Positions 18,432 to 28,907 are shown, counted from the stretch's first letter. The stretch is 64,000 bases of DNA from Bacteroides faecium (GCF_012113595.1 NZ_CP050831.1:5332001-5396000); one strand, 5' to 3'. Notes: a model not told the origin generated them from the letters alone. Made by a program: numbers and translations.

Positions 18432-19940
18432 TTACCATTTATAATTAATACCGAAGCTAAGCAGCTCTTTCAACTGGAAGAAGCTGTCGCCTTCAGTAGG
18501 TTTGGAGCTGTCATCAAAACGGGTATGTAGATAAAGCTTGGTAGAAAGATAGCGGTTCAGGACGAAGTTGAAGGTATTTTCCCATTCAACACGCGCCCAA
18601 TGATAATTGGTCAGGTAGTTGAGACGGGATTCCAATGTTACGGCAGAGATAATAGTCCAGTTGAATGTCGATTGCAATTGGGAGCCGAAGTCATTCTTGG
18701 AGCATTTTCCTTTATCCAGACCGAATTTGGTTTCGTCTACTTCCGAGCTGCCGATATAACGCAAGTTATAGGTCAACGGCGCCACGAATACGGAGAGGTT
18801 GAATTTCTTCTTGGACAATTTGTAGTCCATACCGACACTGACTGCCAAATCCGCCGGAGACATGAATGCTGAAACCAAATCTTCACTGTTCGCTTTGTAG
18901 CCGTTGAAGAACTGGGTCTTGAATTCGGAAGAAATAGTGTAGTACCAGTTCTTGAAGGCTCTTAGACCTAATTTATTATACAGACGAAATTGGTCGGTAT
19001 TAAACAAGTATTTATGGTATTCGTCCGAAGGAGTGGAAGTCATACCCACTTTAGCTTCGAGTTGATTCTCGAACAGGATTTTTTCATTGTCGTTGTAGTT
19101 GGCGAACACCTGAAAAGTTGCCAGGCCGGAGAAGTTACTCTCACCACCTTTGTACCAGTTGTCCGAAAGGTGGTTTTGGCTGATTTGCAGCGATCCGTTA
19201 CCACCGGTCACCCACCAATTGGGGCGGCTGATCTTTATATCGGCCTTACCTACATTATCATCCATATTTTCCGGTTGGAACAAGTGGATAACGCTGGCTT
19301 TCGGAGATATTTTCGGCTTGACATCGCGACGGAAAACATCACGACTCATGATACGGTCTTCCGTAGTGACTACCAGTTGCGGTTTTTGCAGATAAAGATC
19401 CATCAGTGCCTTATTGACCAAGGTGTTGGCACGTTGGGTTTTGGTAAATGCCAGGGTGTCATAAGGAAGGAGTTCCGCTGTCAGTTGCGGAGTGGTGTCC
19501 GGTTGCTCTGGTTTCCATTCCAGTTTTGAATATTGTTCCATTGGAGCATAATAATATGCCAATGGGGTAAACAGGCGGAAGTAGTCGGGATCGGACGGAA
19601 TATAGCGTACGGGTACGGACAAGTCATTCAGATAGTCCAACTGGGCGATATACTTATTATATAAATAAGAAACTGTATCCAATTTAGGAGTCGGCCCCGA
19701 CATATTAAGTTTGAGCATCAAATATTTCTGCAGCTCCGCTGAAAGTGTATCCGCTTTCACAACTTTGGCTTTTGCCACAACGGTTGAGGACTTAGTAGTT
19801 TTGACAGGTTTGACCACTTCGGGGGCAGGTTGTACTGAATCGACCGGAAGTGCAGAATTATCGACTGGTTCCTGTGCAGAAAGCGATAACGATAATAAGG
19901 ACAGGATAAAAGCTGAACATAAAGTAGTAATTCTCATCAT
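18432..19940 (-). CDS. DUF3078 family outer-membrane beta-barrel protein
   Basis: 502 residues with a signal peptide (LCSAFILSLLSLSLSAQ), a Pro/Val/Lys-rich linker, and a C-terminal half with alternating beta-barrel strands (NWWVTGGNGSLQISQ, YLSTKLYLHTRFDDS, ELLSFGINYKW ending in an aromatic). This matches DUF3078 proteins of Bacteroidetes, which are predicted outer-membrane barrels of unknown function. It is divergent from pyrG; a TAGCTTTG box on the reverse strand at 19962-19969 is a likely -7 element. Confidence 0.75.
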   Translation of the reverse strand: MMRITTLCSAFILSLLSLSLSAQEPVDNSALPVDSVQPAPEVVKPVKTTKSSTVVAKAKVVKADTLSAELQKYLMLKLNMSGPTPKLDTVSYLYNKYIAQLDYLNDLSVPVRYIPSDPDYFRLFTPLAYYYAPMEQYSKLEWKPEQPDTTPQLTAELLPYDTLAFTKTQRANTLVNKALMDLYLQKPQLVVTTEDRIMSRDVFRRDVKPKISPKASVIHLFQPENMDDNVGKADIKISRPNWWVTGGNGSLQISQNHLSDNWYKGGESNFSGLATFQVFANYNDNEKILFENQLEAKVGMTSTPSDEYHKYLFNTDQFRLYNKLGLRAFKNWYYTISSEFKTQFFNGYKANSEDLVSAFMSPADLAVSVGMDYKLSKKKFNLSVFVAPLTYNLRYIGSSEVDETKFGLDKGKCSKNDFGSQLQSTFNWTIISAVTLESRLNYLTNYHWARVEWENTFNFVLNRYLSTKLYLHTRFDDSSKPTEGDSFFQLKELLSFGINYKW

Positions 19941-20063
19941 ATTTGTCTATGGTTTAGGGTGCAAAGCTACATTATTTTGTTCAGAAATCATAGGAATCTT
20001 TTAAAATTGCATTTTTTAATAAATTTGTAGAGACGAAAGACAGCATTCTTCCTCTTTTTTTTA

Positions 20064-20071
20064 TAATTTTG
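20064..20071 (+). promoter_or_regulatory. Candidate pyrG promoter, -7 box
   Basis: TAATTTTG fits TAnnTTTG about 60 nt upstream of the pyrG start. No matching TTTG at -33. Confidence 0.4.
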
Positions 20072-20129
20072 CGCTTTTTAAGTTCGTAAGAATACTACTA
20101 AGTAAACAATTTTTAAAACAGTTATAGCT

Positions 20130-21740
20130 GTGGGAGAAACAAAGTATATTTTCGTCACCGGTGGTGTTGCCTCTTCATTAGGAAAAGGTATCATCTCATC
20201 ATCCATCGGTAAGTTGCTACAAGCAAGAGGTTATAATGTAACCATCCAAAAGTTTGACCCGTACATCAACATCGACCCGGGAACATTGAATCCATATGAG
20301 CACGGAGAGTGCTATGTTACCGTAGACGGACACGAAGCCGACCTTGACCTGGGACACTATGAGCGTTTCCTGGGCATTCAAACGACAAAGGCGAACAACA
20401 TCACTACGGGACGTATCTACAAGAGCGTTATCGATAAGGAGCGCCGTGGAGATTATCTGGGTAAGACAATCCAGGTGATTCCTCATATCACGGATGAAAT
20501 CAAACGGAATGTGAAGCTGCTCGGCAACAAGTACAAATTCGATTTTGTAATCACTGAAATCGGTGGTACGGTCGGCGACATCGAGTCACTCCCCTACCTC
20601 GAAAGTATCCGTCAGTTGAAATGGGAACTTGGCAAGAATGCTCTTTGTGTGCACTTGACTTATGTTCCTTATCTTGCTGCTGCCGGAGAACTGAAAACGA
20701 AACCGACACAACATTCGGTGAAGGAACTTCAGAGTGTAGGTATTCAGCCAGATGTACTGGTACTCCGTGCCGAACATCCGCTAAGCGACGGATTGCGCAA
20801 AAAGGTGGCACAGTTCTGTAATGTGGACGATAAAGCCGTAGTACAGTCTATCGACGCGGAAACAATCTACGAAGTACCTATCCTGATGCAGGCACAAGGA
20901 CTGGACAGCACCATTCTTGAAAAGATGGGACTGCCGGTAGGAGAAACTCCGGGACTCGGCCCATGGCGCAAATTCCTGGAACGCCGTCACGCTGCAGAGA
21001 CAAAAGAGCCGGTTAATATTGCGTTAGTTGGGAAATATGACTTGCAGGATGCTTATAAATCTATCCGTGAAGCTTTGTCACAGGCCGGTACTTACAATGA
21101 CCGCAAAGTGGAAGTGCATTTCGTAAACAGTGAAAAGCTGACAGACGAGAATGTAGGTGAAGCGTTGAAAGGCATGGCTGGTGTTATGATTGGTCCAGGA
21201 TTCGGTCAGCGTGGTATTGACGGTAAGTTTGTTGCTATCAAATATACGCGTACACATGATATTCCGACTTTCGGTATTTGTCTGGGTATGCAATGTATCG
21301 CTATCGAATTTGCACGCAACGTACTGGGTTATGCCGATGCCAACTCACGCGAGATGGATGAAAAGACTCCGCACAACGTAATCGACATCATGGAAGAACA
21401 GAAGGCAATCACCAATATGGGTGGTACGATGCGTTTGGGAGCTTACGAATGTGTATTAAATAAAGACTCTAAGACCTATAAGGCTTACGGACAGGAACAT
21501 ATTCAAGAACGTCACCGTCACCGCTATGAGTTCAACAATGACTACAAAACACAGTACGAAGCTGCCGGCATGAAATGTGTAGGTATCAACCCTGAGTCGG
21601 ATTTGGTGGAAATTGTGGAAATTCCGGCATTGAAGTGGTTCGTTGGTACACAGTTCCATCCGGAATATGGTAGTACGGTATTGAACCCGCACCCGTTGTT
21701 CGTAGCGTTTGTGAAAGCTGCTATCGAAAACGAAAAGTAA
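20130..21740 (+). CDS. pyrG: CTP synthase
   Basis: 536 residues, standard length. It uses a GTG start: the sequence after it (GETKYIFVTGGVASSLGKG) is the invariant PyrG N-terminus and P-loop. The synthetase domain (to about 270) amidates UTP with ATP; the C-terminal class I glutaminase has the nucleophile Cys in FGICLGMQC and the His-Glu pair in FHPEYGS. Last step of CTP synthesis in the cytosol. Followed 26 nt later by yidC, so the two are probably co-transcribed. Confidence 0.98.
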   Translation: MGETKYIFVTGGVASSLGKGIISSSIGKLLQARGYNVTIQKFDPYINIDPGTLNPYEHGECYVTVDGHEADLDLGHYERFLGIQTTKANNITTGRIYKSVIDKERRGDYLGKTIQVIPHITDEIKRNVKLLGNKYKFDFVITEIGGTVGDIESLPYLESIRQLKWELGKNALCVHLTYVPYLAAAGELKTKPTQHSVKELQSVGIQPDVLVLRAEHPLSDGLRKKVAQFCNVDDKAVVQSIDAETIYEVPILMQAQGLDSTILEKMGLPVGETPGLGPWRKFLERRHAAETKEPVNIALVGKYDLQDAYKSIREALSQAGTYNDRKVEVHFVNSEKLTDENVGEALKGMAGVMIGPGFGQRGIDGKFVAIKYTRTHDIPTFGICLGMQCIAIEFARNVLGYADANSREMDEKTPHNVIDIMEEQKAITNMGGTMRLGAYECVLNKDSKTYKAYGQEHIQERHRHRYEFNNDYKTQYEAAGMKCVGINPESDLVEIVEIPALKWFVGTQFHPEYGSTVLNPHPLFVAFVKAAIENEK

Positions 21741-21766
21741 ATTAGTAATTTGTAATTAAAATAAGA

Positions 21767-23623
21767 ATGGATAAAAACACCATCACAGGTCTCGTTTTAA
21801 TAGGTATATTATTGGTAGGATTCAGTTTTCTGAGCCGTCCCAGCGAGGAGCAGATAGCTGCACAAAAGAAATACTACGATTCTATTGCCGTGGTACAGCA
21901 GCAAGAAGAAGCGCTGAAGGCGAAAACGGAAGCTGCACTGGCTGACAGCAAGAAAGAGACTGCCGCATCGGTAGCCGATTCTTCTGCTCTGTTTTTCAAT
22001 GCCATGCACGGAACTGATTCTAAAATCAGTATTCAGAATAATGTAGCGGAAATCACTTTCACGACGAAGGGCGGACGTGTATATTCAGCCATGCTGAAGG
22101 ATTACATGGCACAGGATAAGAAGACACCGGTCATGCTGTTCGACGGTGATGATGCTTCGATGAATTTCAACTTCTACAATAAAGAAGGTGCTATTCAGAC
22201 AAAGGATTATTTCTTTGAAGCAGTAAACAAGACGGATAGTAGCGTTACCATGCGTTTGGCCGCAGGCAGCGAAAGCTATATCGACTTCATCTACACACTG
22301 AAACCGGACAGCTACCTGATGAACTTTGAAATCAAGGCTACAGGTATGGCAGACAAGCTGGCTAACACCAAGTATGTGGACATCGACTGGTCACAACGTG
22401 CCCGCCAACTGGAAAAAGGGTTCACTTACGAGAATCGTTTGTCTGAGCTGACTTATAAGGTGACAGGTGAAAATGTAGATAACTTGTCGGCTGCCAAGGA
22501 TGATGATAAGAAGTTGGAAAGCCGTATCGACTGGGTGGCTTTCAAGAACCAGTTCTTCTCTTCTGTATTTATCGCTGAGCAGGATTTCGAAAAGGTTTCT
22601 GTAAAATCGAGAATGGAACAGCAAGGAAGCGGATATATCAAGGATTACTCTGCTGAAATGAATACATTCTTCGATCCGACAGGCAAAGAACCGACAGAGA
22701 TGTATTTCTATTTTGGTCCGAACCACTTCAAGACGCTGAAAGCGTTGGATAAGGGTCGTACCGAGAAATGGGAACTTCACAGACTGGTATATCTGGGCTG
22801 GCCGTTGATTCGCTGGATTAATCAATTCATCACGATCAACGTATTCGACTGGTTGTCCGGTTGGGGCTTGAGCATGGGTATCGTACTGTTGATTCTGACT
22901 ATCATGGTGAAAGTTGTGGTTTATCCGGCTACCTGGAAAACTTATATGTCTTCTGCCAAGATGCGCGTGTTGAAACCGAAAATCGACGAAATCAATAAGA
23001 AGTATCCGAAGCAGGAAGACGCGATGAAGAAGCAGCAGGAAGTGATGGGGCTTTACAGCCAATATGGGGTAAGCCCGATGGGCGGCTGTCTGCCGATGTT
23101 GTTGCAGTTCCCTATCCTGATGGCTTTGTTTATGTTCGTGCCGAGTGCTATCGAGTTGCGCCAACAAAGTTTCTTGTGGGCGGACGACCTTTCCACTTAT
23201 GACGCATTTATCACATTCCCATTCAATATTCCGTTCCTGGGCAACCATCTCAGCTTGTTCTGCTTGCTGATGACGGTAACCAACGTGCTGAACACGAAGT
23301 ACACGATGTCTATGCAGGATACAGGCGCGCAACCACAGATGGCTGCCATGAAATGGATGATGTATCTGATGCCGATTATGTTCTTGTTTGTGTTGAACGA
23401 TTATCCGTCAGGTTTGAACTATTATTATTTCGTGTCAACGTTGATTAGTGTAGGTACTATGATTCTGCTTCGTAAAACTACTAACGAAACAAAATTACTG
23501 TCTATCCTCGAAGCGAAAAAGAAAGACCCGAAACAAGCGAAAAAGACCGGATTTGCTGCACGCCTGGAAGCGATGCAAAAGCAACAAGAGCAATTGCAGC
23601 AGCAAAGACAGAATAAGAAATAA
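21767..23623 (+). CDS. yidC: Membrane protein insertase YidC
   Basis: 618 residues. An N-terminal membrane anchor (GLVLIGILLVGFSFL) precedes a large periplasmic beta-domain (to about 340), then the conserved 60KD_IMP core with GWGLSMGIVLLILTIMVKVV, the cytoplasmic loop with MRVLKPKIDEINKKY and GVSPMGGCLPMLLQFPILMALF. A basic, Gln-rich tail follows. It inserts proteins into the inner membrane, with or without SecYEG. Gene order pyrG-yidC is usual in Bacteroides. Confidence 0.97.
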   Translation: MDKNTITGLVLIGILLVGFSFLSRPSEEQIAAQKKYYDSIAVVQQQEEALKAKTEAALADSKKETAASVADSSALFFNAMHGTDSKISIQNNVAEITFTTKGGRVYSAMLKDYMAQDKKTPVMLFDGDDASMNFNFYNKEGAIQTKDYFFEAVNKTDSSVTMRLAAGSESYIDFIYTLKPDSYLMNFEIKATGMADKLANTKYVDIDWSQRARQLEKGFTYENRLSELTYKVTGENVDNLSAAKDDDKKLESRIDWVAFKNQFFSSVFIAEQDFEKVSVKSRMEQQGSGYIKDYSAEMNTFFDPTGKEPTEMYFYFGPNHFKTLKALDKGRTEKWELHRLVYLGWPLIRWINQFITINVFDWLSGWGLSMGIVLLILTIMVKVVVYPATWKTYMSSAKMRVLKPKIDEINKKYPKQEDAMKKQQEVMGLYSQYGVSPMGGCLPMLLQFPILMALFMFVPSAIELRQQSFLWADDLSTYDAFITFPFNIPFLGNHLSLFCLLMTVTNVLNTKYTMSMQDTGAQPQMAAMKWMMYLMPIMFLFVLNDYPSGLNYYYFVSTLISVGTMILLRKTTNETKLLSILEAKKKDPKQAKKTGFAARLEAMQKQQEQLQQQRQNKK

Positions 23624-23646
23624 GGAATAAAATCCTATATATTCTG

Positions 23647-23683
23647 AGAAAGCCGGACATCCATTTAGGTTGCCCGGCTTTCT
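23647..23683 (+). terminator. Hairpin between yidC and the MATE gene
   Basis: A 10-bp stem (AGAAAGCCGG with CCGGCTTTCT, 17-nt loop) followed by a pyrimidine-rich stretch, 23 nt after the yidC stop. Likely yidC terminator, possibly leaky as the MATE gene starts soon after. Confidence 0.65.
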
Positions 23684-23701
23684 TTCTCTAAAATACAAAG
23701 T

Positions 23702-25036
23702 ATGATGAAAACTAAATATACTTATAAACAAATCTGGATGATCGCCTATCCTATCCTAATCAGCCTGATTATGGAGCAGCTGATTGGCATGACGGACACG
23801 GCTTTTCTAGGACGTGTTGGCGAAATTGAACTGGGGGCATCTGCCATCGCAGGTGTATATTACCTCGCTATCTTTATGCTGGCTTTCGGTTTCAGCATCG
23901 GAGCCCAGATATTGATTGCCCGTCGCAACGGGGAAGGAAATTACAAAGAGATAGGTCTGATCTTCTATCAGGGCATCTATTTTTTACTGGCGGTTGCAGC
24001 TATATTGTTCACCCTATCCATCGTATTCTCACCGCATATATTGAAGAATATCATATCTTCTCCGCACATCTACGATGCAGCCGAGAGCTATATACACTGG
24101 AGAGTCTACGGTTTCTTCTTCTCTTTTGTCGGCGTTATGTTCCGGGCGTTCTTCGTAGGAACCACCCAGACCAAGACACTGACATTGAACTCCATTGTGA
24201 TGGTACTCTCGAATGTTGTATTCAACTATATCCTGATTTTCGGTAAATTCGGTTTCCCGCAACTGGGGATTGCCGGTGCTGCCATCGGTTCTTCGTTAGC
24301 CGAGATGGTTTCGGTGATTTTCTTCATCATCTATACATGGAAACGGATTGACTGCAAGAAGTATGCATTGAATATCCTGCCAAAATTCCGTGTACAGATG
24401 TTGAAACGGATTCTCAATATTTCCGTTTGGACGATGATTCAGAACTTCGTTTCCCTATCGACCTGGTTCATGTTCTTCCTTTTCGTGGAACACTTGGGAG
24501 AACGGTCGCTGGCAATCGCCAATATAATCCGTAATGTATCGGGAATTCCGTTTATGATTGCGATGGCTTTCGCCTCTACCTGCGGTTCACTGGTCAGCAA
24601 CCTTATTGGCGCAGGCGAACAGGATTGCGTACGGGGAACTATCAGGCAGCATATCCGTATCGGGTATATACTTGTAATACCCATACTGGTATTCTTCTGC
24701 CTGTTTCCTGACCTGGTTCTGAGTATCTATACTGACATTCCGGAATTAAGGGAAGCATCCGTCCATTCTCTTTGGGTACTATGTTCGGCTTATCTGGTGC
24801 TAGTTCCCGCCAATGTTTATTTCCAGTCGGTATCAGGGACGGGAAACACCCGCACAGCTCTAGCGATGGAACTTTGCGTACTGACCATTTATGTCGCTTA
24901 CTCAATGTACTTTATCCTGTATCTGCGGATGGACATCGCATTTGCGTGGACAACGGAGTGTGTGTATGGTATTTTCACATTGATATTCTGCTACATGTAT
25001 ATGAAGAAAGGAAACTGGCAGAAAAAGAAGATTTAA
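23702..25036 (+). CDS. MATE family efflux transporter
   Basis: 444 residues with 12 predicted membrane segments in two halves. The start YKQIWMIAYPILISLIMEQLIGMTDTAFLGRVGEIELGA is the MATE/DinF/NorM signature. Expected to export cationic drugs or metabolites using a Na+ or H+ gradient. Substrate unknown. Confidence 0.9.
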   Translation: MMKTKYTYKQIWMIAYPILISLIMEQLIGMTDTAFLGRVGEIELGASAIAGVYYLAIFMLAFGFSIGAQILIARRNGEGNYKEIGLIFYQGIYFLLAVAAILFTLSIVFSPHILKNIISSPHIYDAAESYIHWRVYGFFFSFVGVMFRAFFVGTTQTKTLTLNSIVMVLSNVVFNYILIFGKFGFPQLGIAGAAIGSSLAEMVSVIFFIIYTWKRIDCKKYALNILPKFRVQMLKRILNISVWTMIQNFVSLSTWFMFFLFVEHLGERSLAIANIIRNVSGIPFMIAMAFASTCGSLVSNLIGAGEQDCVRGTIRQHIRIGYILVIPILVFFCLFPDLVLSIYTDIPELREASVHSLWVLCSAYLVLVPANVYFQSVSGTGNTRTALAMELCVLTIYVAYSMYFILYLRMDIAFAWTTECVYGIFTLIFCYMYMKKGNWQKKKI

Positions 25037-25084
25037 ATCCTTTTTTCACTATCTTCGCAAGAAAATAAACATTTTATAAAATAT

Positions 25085-27187
25085 ATGAGACAAGCTAATT
25101 TATTTATGATGTCGGCAGCAATGTTGTTAGCTGCCTGCGGCGGAACCAAAGACGCAGGCAAGACGGACCAGGTGCTTATCGAGAAATCGGATATTAAGAT
25201 TGAAGGGAAGCGCATGACTCCCGAAGCACTTTGGGCCATGGGACGTATCGGCGGATTCGCGGTATCGCCCGACGGAAAGAAAATTGTGTATACGGTGGCA
25301 TACTATAGTGTACCGGAAAACAAGAGTAACCGCGAAGTCTTCGTGATGAACGCAGACGGAAGTGATAATCAACAAATCACCCACACTCCTTATCAGGAGA
25401 ATGAGGTGACATGGATTAAAGGGGGCACCAAGCTCGCTTTTCTAAGCAACGACAACGGTAGCAGCCAGCTCTACGAGATGAATCCCGACGGCAGCGGTCG
25501 CAAGCAACTGACCAATTATGACGGTGACATCGAAGGATATTCTATCTCACCGGACGGCAAGAAGCTCTTGTTTATCTCACAAGTAAAGACGAAAGAAAGT
25601 ACAGCCGATAAATACCCGGACCTGCCTAAAGCTACCGGCATTATTGTCACTGACCTGATGTACAAACATTGGGATGAATGGGTGACGACGGCTCCGCATC
25701 CTTTCGTTGCTGATTTTGACGGCAACGGCATCTCCAATATCGTGGATATTCTGGACGGTGAGCCATATGAAAGCCCGATGAAGCCTTGGGGCGGCATCGA
25801 GCAACTTGCCTGGAATATGACTTCGGACAAAGTAGCTTATACTTGCCGCAAGAAGACAGGACTGGCGTATGCGGTTTCTACCAATTCGGATATTTATGTC
25901 TATGACCTGAATACTAAGAAAACGGAGAATATCACCGAAGAGAATAAGGGATATGATACCAATCCGCAATACTCTCCGGACGGCAAGTATATCGCCTGGC
26001 AGAGCATGGAACGTGACGGATACGAAGCTGATCTGAACCGTCTGTTCATCATGAATCTGGAAACCGGTGAGAAACGGTTTGTCAGCAAGGCGTTCGAATC
26101 GAATGTGGATGCTTTTGTATGGAGTGCAGACGCTAAGACTATCTATTTCACAGGTGTATGGCACGGAGAATCGCAGATTTATGCGCTGGATTTGGCAAAT
26201 GATTCGGTAAAGGCGGTTACTTCGGGAATGTATGATTACGAAGGCGTGGCTCTTTTTGGTGATAAGCTGATTGCCAAGCGTCATTCTATGAGTATGGGTG
26301 ACGAGATTTATACAGTGGCACTGGACGGTACAACCACTCAATTGACACAAGAGAATAAGCAGATTTATGACCAGTTGGAAATGGGTAAAGTGGAAGGTCG
26401 CTGGATGAAGACAACAGACGGCAAACAGATGTTAACATGGGTGATTTACCCGCCACAATTTGACCCGAATAAGAAATATCCTACTTTGTTGTTCTGTGAG
26501 GGCGGTCCTCAGAGTCCGGTAAGTCAATTCTGGTCATATCGTTGGAACTTCCAGATTATGGCGGCTAATGATTATATCATCGTTGCTCCGAACCGTCGCG
26601 GTCTGCCGGGATTCGGTGTAGAATGGAACGAACAGATCAGCGGTGATTATGGCGGTCAATGCATGAAGGATTACTTCACGGCTATTGACGAGATGGCAAA
26701 AGAGCCGTATGTAGACAAAGACCGTTTAGGATGTGTGGGTGCCAGTTTCGGTGGATTCTCCGTATATTGGTTGGCCGGACACCATGACAAACGCTTCAAG
26801 GCATTTATTGCTCATGACGGTATCTTCAATATGGAAATGCAATATTTGGAGACTGAAGAGAAATGGTTTGCCAACTGGGATATGGGTGGCGCATACTGGG
26901 AAAAACAAAATCCGGTGGCACAGCGTACTTTCGCCAACTCCCCTCACCTCTTCGTAGAAAAATGGGATACTCCGATTCTCTGCATCCATGGAGAAAAAGA
27001 TTATCGTATCCTGGCTAATCAGGCGATGGCTGCTTTCGACGCTGCCGTGATGCGTGGGGTTCCTGCCGAACTGCTGATTTATCCGGATGAAAACCACTGG
27101 GTACTGAAACCTCAAAACGGAGTGTTGTGGCAACGTACATTCTTTGAATGGCTGGACACGTGGGTAAAGAAAGCTCCATCCAAATAA
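25085..27187 (+). CDS. S9 family prolyl oligopeptidase-type lipoprotein peptidase (DPP5-like)
   Basis: 700 residues. A signal peptide ends in LLAACGG, a lipobox, so it is a periplasm-facing lipoprotein. Residues 40-430 show WD40/beta-propeller repeats (GRIGGFAVSPDGKKIVYT, QYSPDGKYIAWQS). The C-terminal alpha/beta-hydrolase has the nucleophile in GASFGGF (Ser near residue 552), Asp in HGEKDYRI and His in DENHWVLKP. This is the dipeptidyl-peptidase/acylaminoacyl-peptidase layout; such enzymes trim dipeptides from peptides in the periplasm. Confidence 0.9.
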   Translation: MRQANLFMMSAAMLLAACGGTKDAGKTDQVLIEKSDIKIEGKRMTPEALWAMGRIGGFAVSPDGKKIVYTVAYYSVPENKSNREVFVMNADGSDNQQITHTPYQENEVTWIKGGTKLAFLSNDNGSSQLYEMNPDGSGRKQLTNYDGDIEGYSISPDGKKLLFISQVKTKESTADKYPDLPKATGIIVTDLMYKHWDEWVTTAPHPFVADFDGNGISNIVDILDGEPYESPMKPWGGIEQLAWNMTSDKVAYTCRKKTGLAYAVSTNSDIYVYDLNTKKTENITEENKGYDTNPQYSPDGKYIAWQSMERDGYEADLNRLFIMNLETGEKRFVSKAFESNVDAFVWSADAKTIYFTGVWHGESQIYALDLANDSVKAVTSGMYDYEGVALFGDKLIAKRHSMSMGDEIYTVALDGTTTQLTQENKQIYDQLEMGKVEGRWMKTTDGKQMLTWVIYPPQFDPNKKYPTLLFCEGGPQSPVSQFWSYRWNFQIMAANDYIIVAPNRRGLPGFGVEWNEQISGDYGGQCMKDYFTAIDEMAKEPYVDKDRLGCVGASFGGFSVYWLAGHHDKRFKAFIAHDGIFNMEMQYLETEEKWFANWDMGGAYWEKQNPVAQRTFANSPHLFVEKWDTPILCIHGEKDYRILANQAMAAFDAAVMRGVPAELLIYPDENHWVLKPQNGVLWQRTFFEWLDTWVKKAPSK

Positions 27188-27236
27188 GTTTTTAAGATAC
27201 TAATCACATAGTAGAATAAAACATAGTAAAATAAAA

Positions 27237-27277
27237 GAAGGCTCTGTTCTCAATCATTCATTGAGTTCAGAGCCTTC
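27237..27277. terminator. Bidirectional terminator between converging genes
   Basis: GAAGGCTCTG and CAGAGCCTTC pair perfectly, with a second inner stem CTCAAT/ATTGAG. It lies between the S9 peptidase (+) and the flavin reductase (-). Confidence 0.8.
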
Positions 27278-27307
27278 TCCGTTACATTCATAAAAAATCC
27301 GCTAAAT

Positions 27308-27814
27308 TTATTCCGAATATATATTTTTAATTTCTACAATATACATTTTATGGAAACCGCCATGAGCGCCACCATACCATTTTTCTAATGATTCCTTATC
27401 CAGGAAACATTCCGGTTTGATGCCGTCGGCATAGAGTTTCTTACATTCCAGACTCAGACGGGCTTGCTCGAACAATACATTTCCCTCTTCCGTAAATATA
27501 GGTTTCAATCCGGTTTCTTTGACTTTATCTATATTCCGTCCCGACTTGGAGCCACAGACTGCATGAATTTTCTTGTTTTCTTCTCCTAAGAAGGATAAAG
27601 TCAGATAGTCGCCCTTTTCTATAAATTCATATGTATAGCGTTCGGGGCGAACGAAAACAAAGGCTACGGGCTTATTCCACAACCAGCCGATGCCACCCCA
27701 GCTTGCCGTCATTGTATTGAACTTCTCTTTCGTGCCGGCTGTGACCAGCATCCATTCTTTTCCGATAGTTTCGAAAAAGTTCTCTTTCAGGTCTTTAATT
27801 TCTAATTTCTTCAT
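27308..27814 (-). CDS. Flavin reductase-like FMN-binding protein
   Basis: 168 residues of the split-barrel flavin reductase family. TMTASWGGIGWLWNKPVAFVFVRPERYTYEFI is the FMN-binding segment with the conserved T-A-SWG and RPxRYT pattern. Likely a small flavin-dependent reductase in the cytosol. It lies 22 nt after the MBL hydrolase gene, so it is probably in one operon with it. Confidence 0.85.
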   Translation of the reverse strand: MKKLEIKDLKENFFETIGKEWMLVTAGTKEKFNTMTASWGGIGWLWNKPVAFVFVRPERYTYEFIEKGDYLTLSFLGEENKKIHAVCGSKSGRNIDKVKETGLKPIFTEEGNVLFEQARLSLECKKLYADGIKPECFLDKESLEKWYGGAHGGFHKMYIVEIKNIYSE

Positions 27815-27836
27815 CTCTTTATTCGTTCGTTTATAG

Positions 27837-28835
27837 TTATTTCTTCTTATTTAGTTTTACAATTTCTCCCAGGTATGGAATCTCTACTGGAATCTTTCTT
27901 TTCTTTGCTTCTGCCGCAAAGACTTTCGGGGGATCGTGCAAAGGTTCGTCAGACAAGTCGAATGTACCATAATGCATCGGGATAGTAAGCCCGGCGCGCA
28001 TTTCTTCGGCGGCAGTCAGGGATTCGTAAGGCGAGATATGATTGGGACGCATAAACCAACGGGGTTTGTACGCACCGATTCCCAGCAAAGCATAATCCGG
28101 TGGACCAAACAAGTCCGGGATTTCACGGAAGTGACTGGAATATCCCGTATCACCGCTATAATAGAGTGAGATGCCATCGCCTTGCAGCATAAAGGCTCCC
28201 CACAATCGTTGACCGCCATCACGCACGGAACGTTTGCTCCAATGCTGTGCCGGAAGGAAGGTGATTTTGAGTCCTTCGTCTTCCATCTGCTGATACCAGC
28301 CGGCTTCAATTATCTTCATTTCAGGAAACCAGTTCTGGATTAATTCTCCTGTTCCCAGTCCGCAAAAAAGTTTCATTTGCGAATTGTTCTTCAAGAGACG
28401 GGCGATACTTTGTTTATCCAAATGGTCGAAATGGTCGTGGCTGACGAGCAAATAGTCAATCCCTGTAAAGATGTCAGGATTGGCGGGAAATTCGCTCTGA
28501 CGCTTAACAAAAGGGATGCTGCCGAATACAGGATCGAACATGATTCTTTTGCCTGCCAATTGGAGAAAAAAGGAATTATGTCCCAACCATATCAGGGAGT
28601 CTCCTACCACTGCGTCCAGGGAACGAAGGTAGCAGACTTTCGGATTCCACTTCACCGTCTTCTTTTCTTTTCGTTGGGGATTGGGCGAAAGACGCCATTT
28701 CAGTACACTTCCCATCCCCGGACGGAAGCGATGCTGTCTGTTAAAAAAGCGTCCGCGCACCATCGGATTTCCTCTCCAATAAGGATTGACGGTAGCCAAA
28801 CGTTCGTTTCTCCTAAAACATATATGTTCACCCAT
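27837..28835 (-). CDS. MBL-fold metallohydrolase (UlaG / NAPE-PLD-like)
   Basis: 332 residues. The metal site is visible as VSHDHFDHLD (HxHxDH), a further His in LPAQHW, Asp in YYSGDTGYS and a late His in PMHYGTFDLSDEP. The order and the DPVF and RPNHISPYES motifs match the NAPE-hydrolysing phospholipase D / UlaG branch of the family. Probable Zn-dependent hydrolase in the cytosol; true substrate unknown. The N-terminal ~70 residues are basic and lie before the fold. Confidence 0.85.
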   Translation of the reverse strand: MGEHICFRRNERLATVNPYWRGNPMVRGRFFNRQHRFRPGMGSVLKWRLSPNPQRKEKKTVKWNPKVCYLRSLDAVVGDSLIWLGHNSFFLQLAGKRIMFDPVFGSIPFVKRQSEFPANPDIFTGIDYLLVSHDHFDHLDKQSIARLLKNNSQMKLFCGLGTGELIQNWFPEMKIIEAGWYQQMEDEGLKITFLPAQHWSKRSVRDGGQRLWGAFMLQGDGISLYYSGDTGYSSHFREIPDLFGPPDYALLGIGAYKPRWFMRPNHISPYESLTAAEEMRAGLTIPMHYGTFDLSDEPLHDPPKVFAAEAKKRKIPVEIPYLGEIVKLNKKK

Positions 28836-28907
28836 TTTTATTTCTTGAATACGTCTTTACAAACTTAATAAAAAATTCTCGATTTACTATAAATAAGAAC
28901 AAACAAA

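Noticed and set aside
22391..23332. 313-residue frame antisense to yidC
   Set aside because: His/Arg/Gln-rich composition and full overlap with a certain gene mark it as a shadow frame.
25577..26350. 257-residue frame antisense to the S9 peptidase
   Set aside because: Shadow frame with no signal, motif or promoter.
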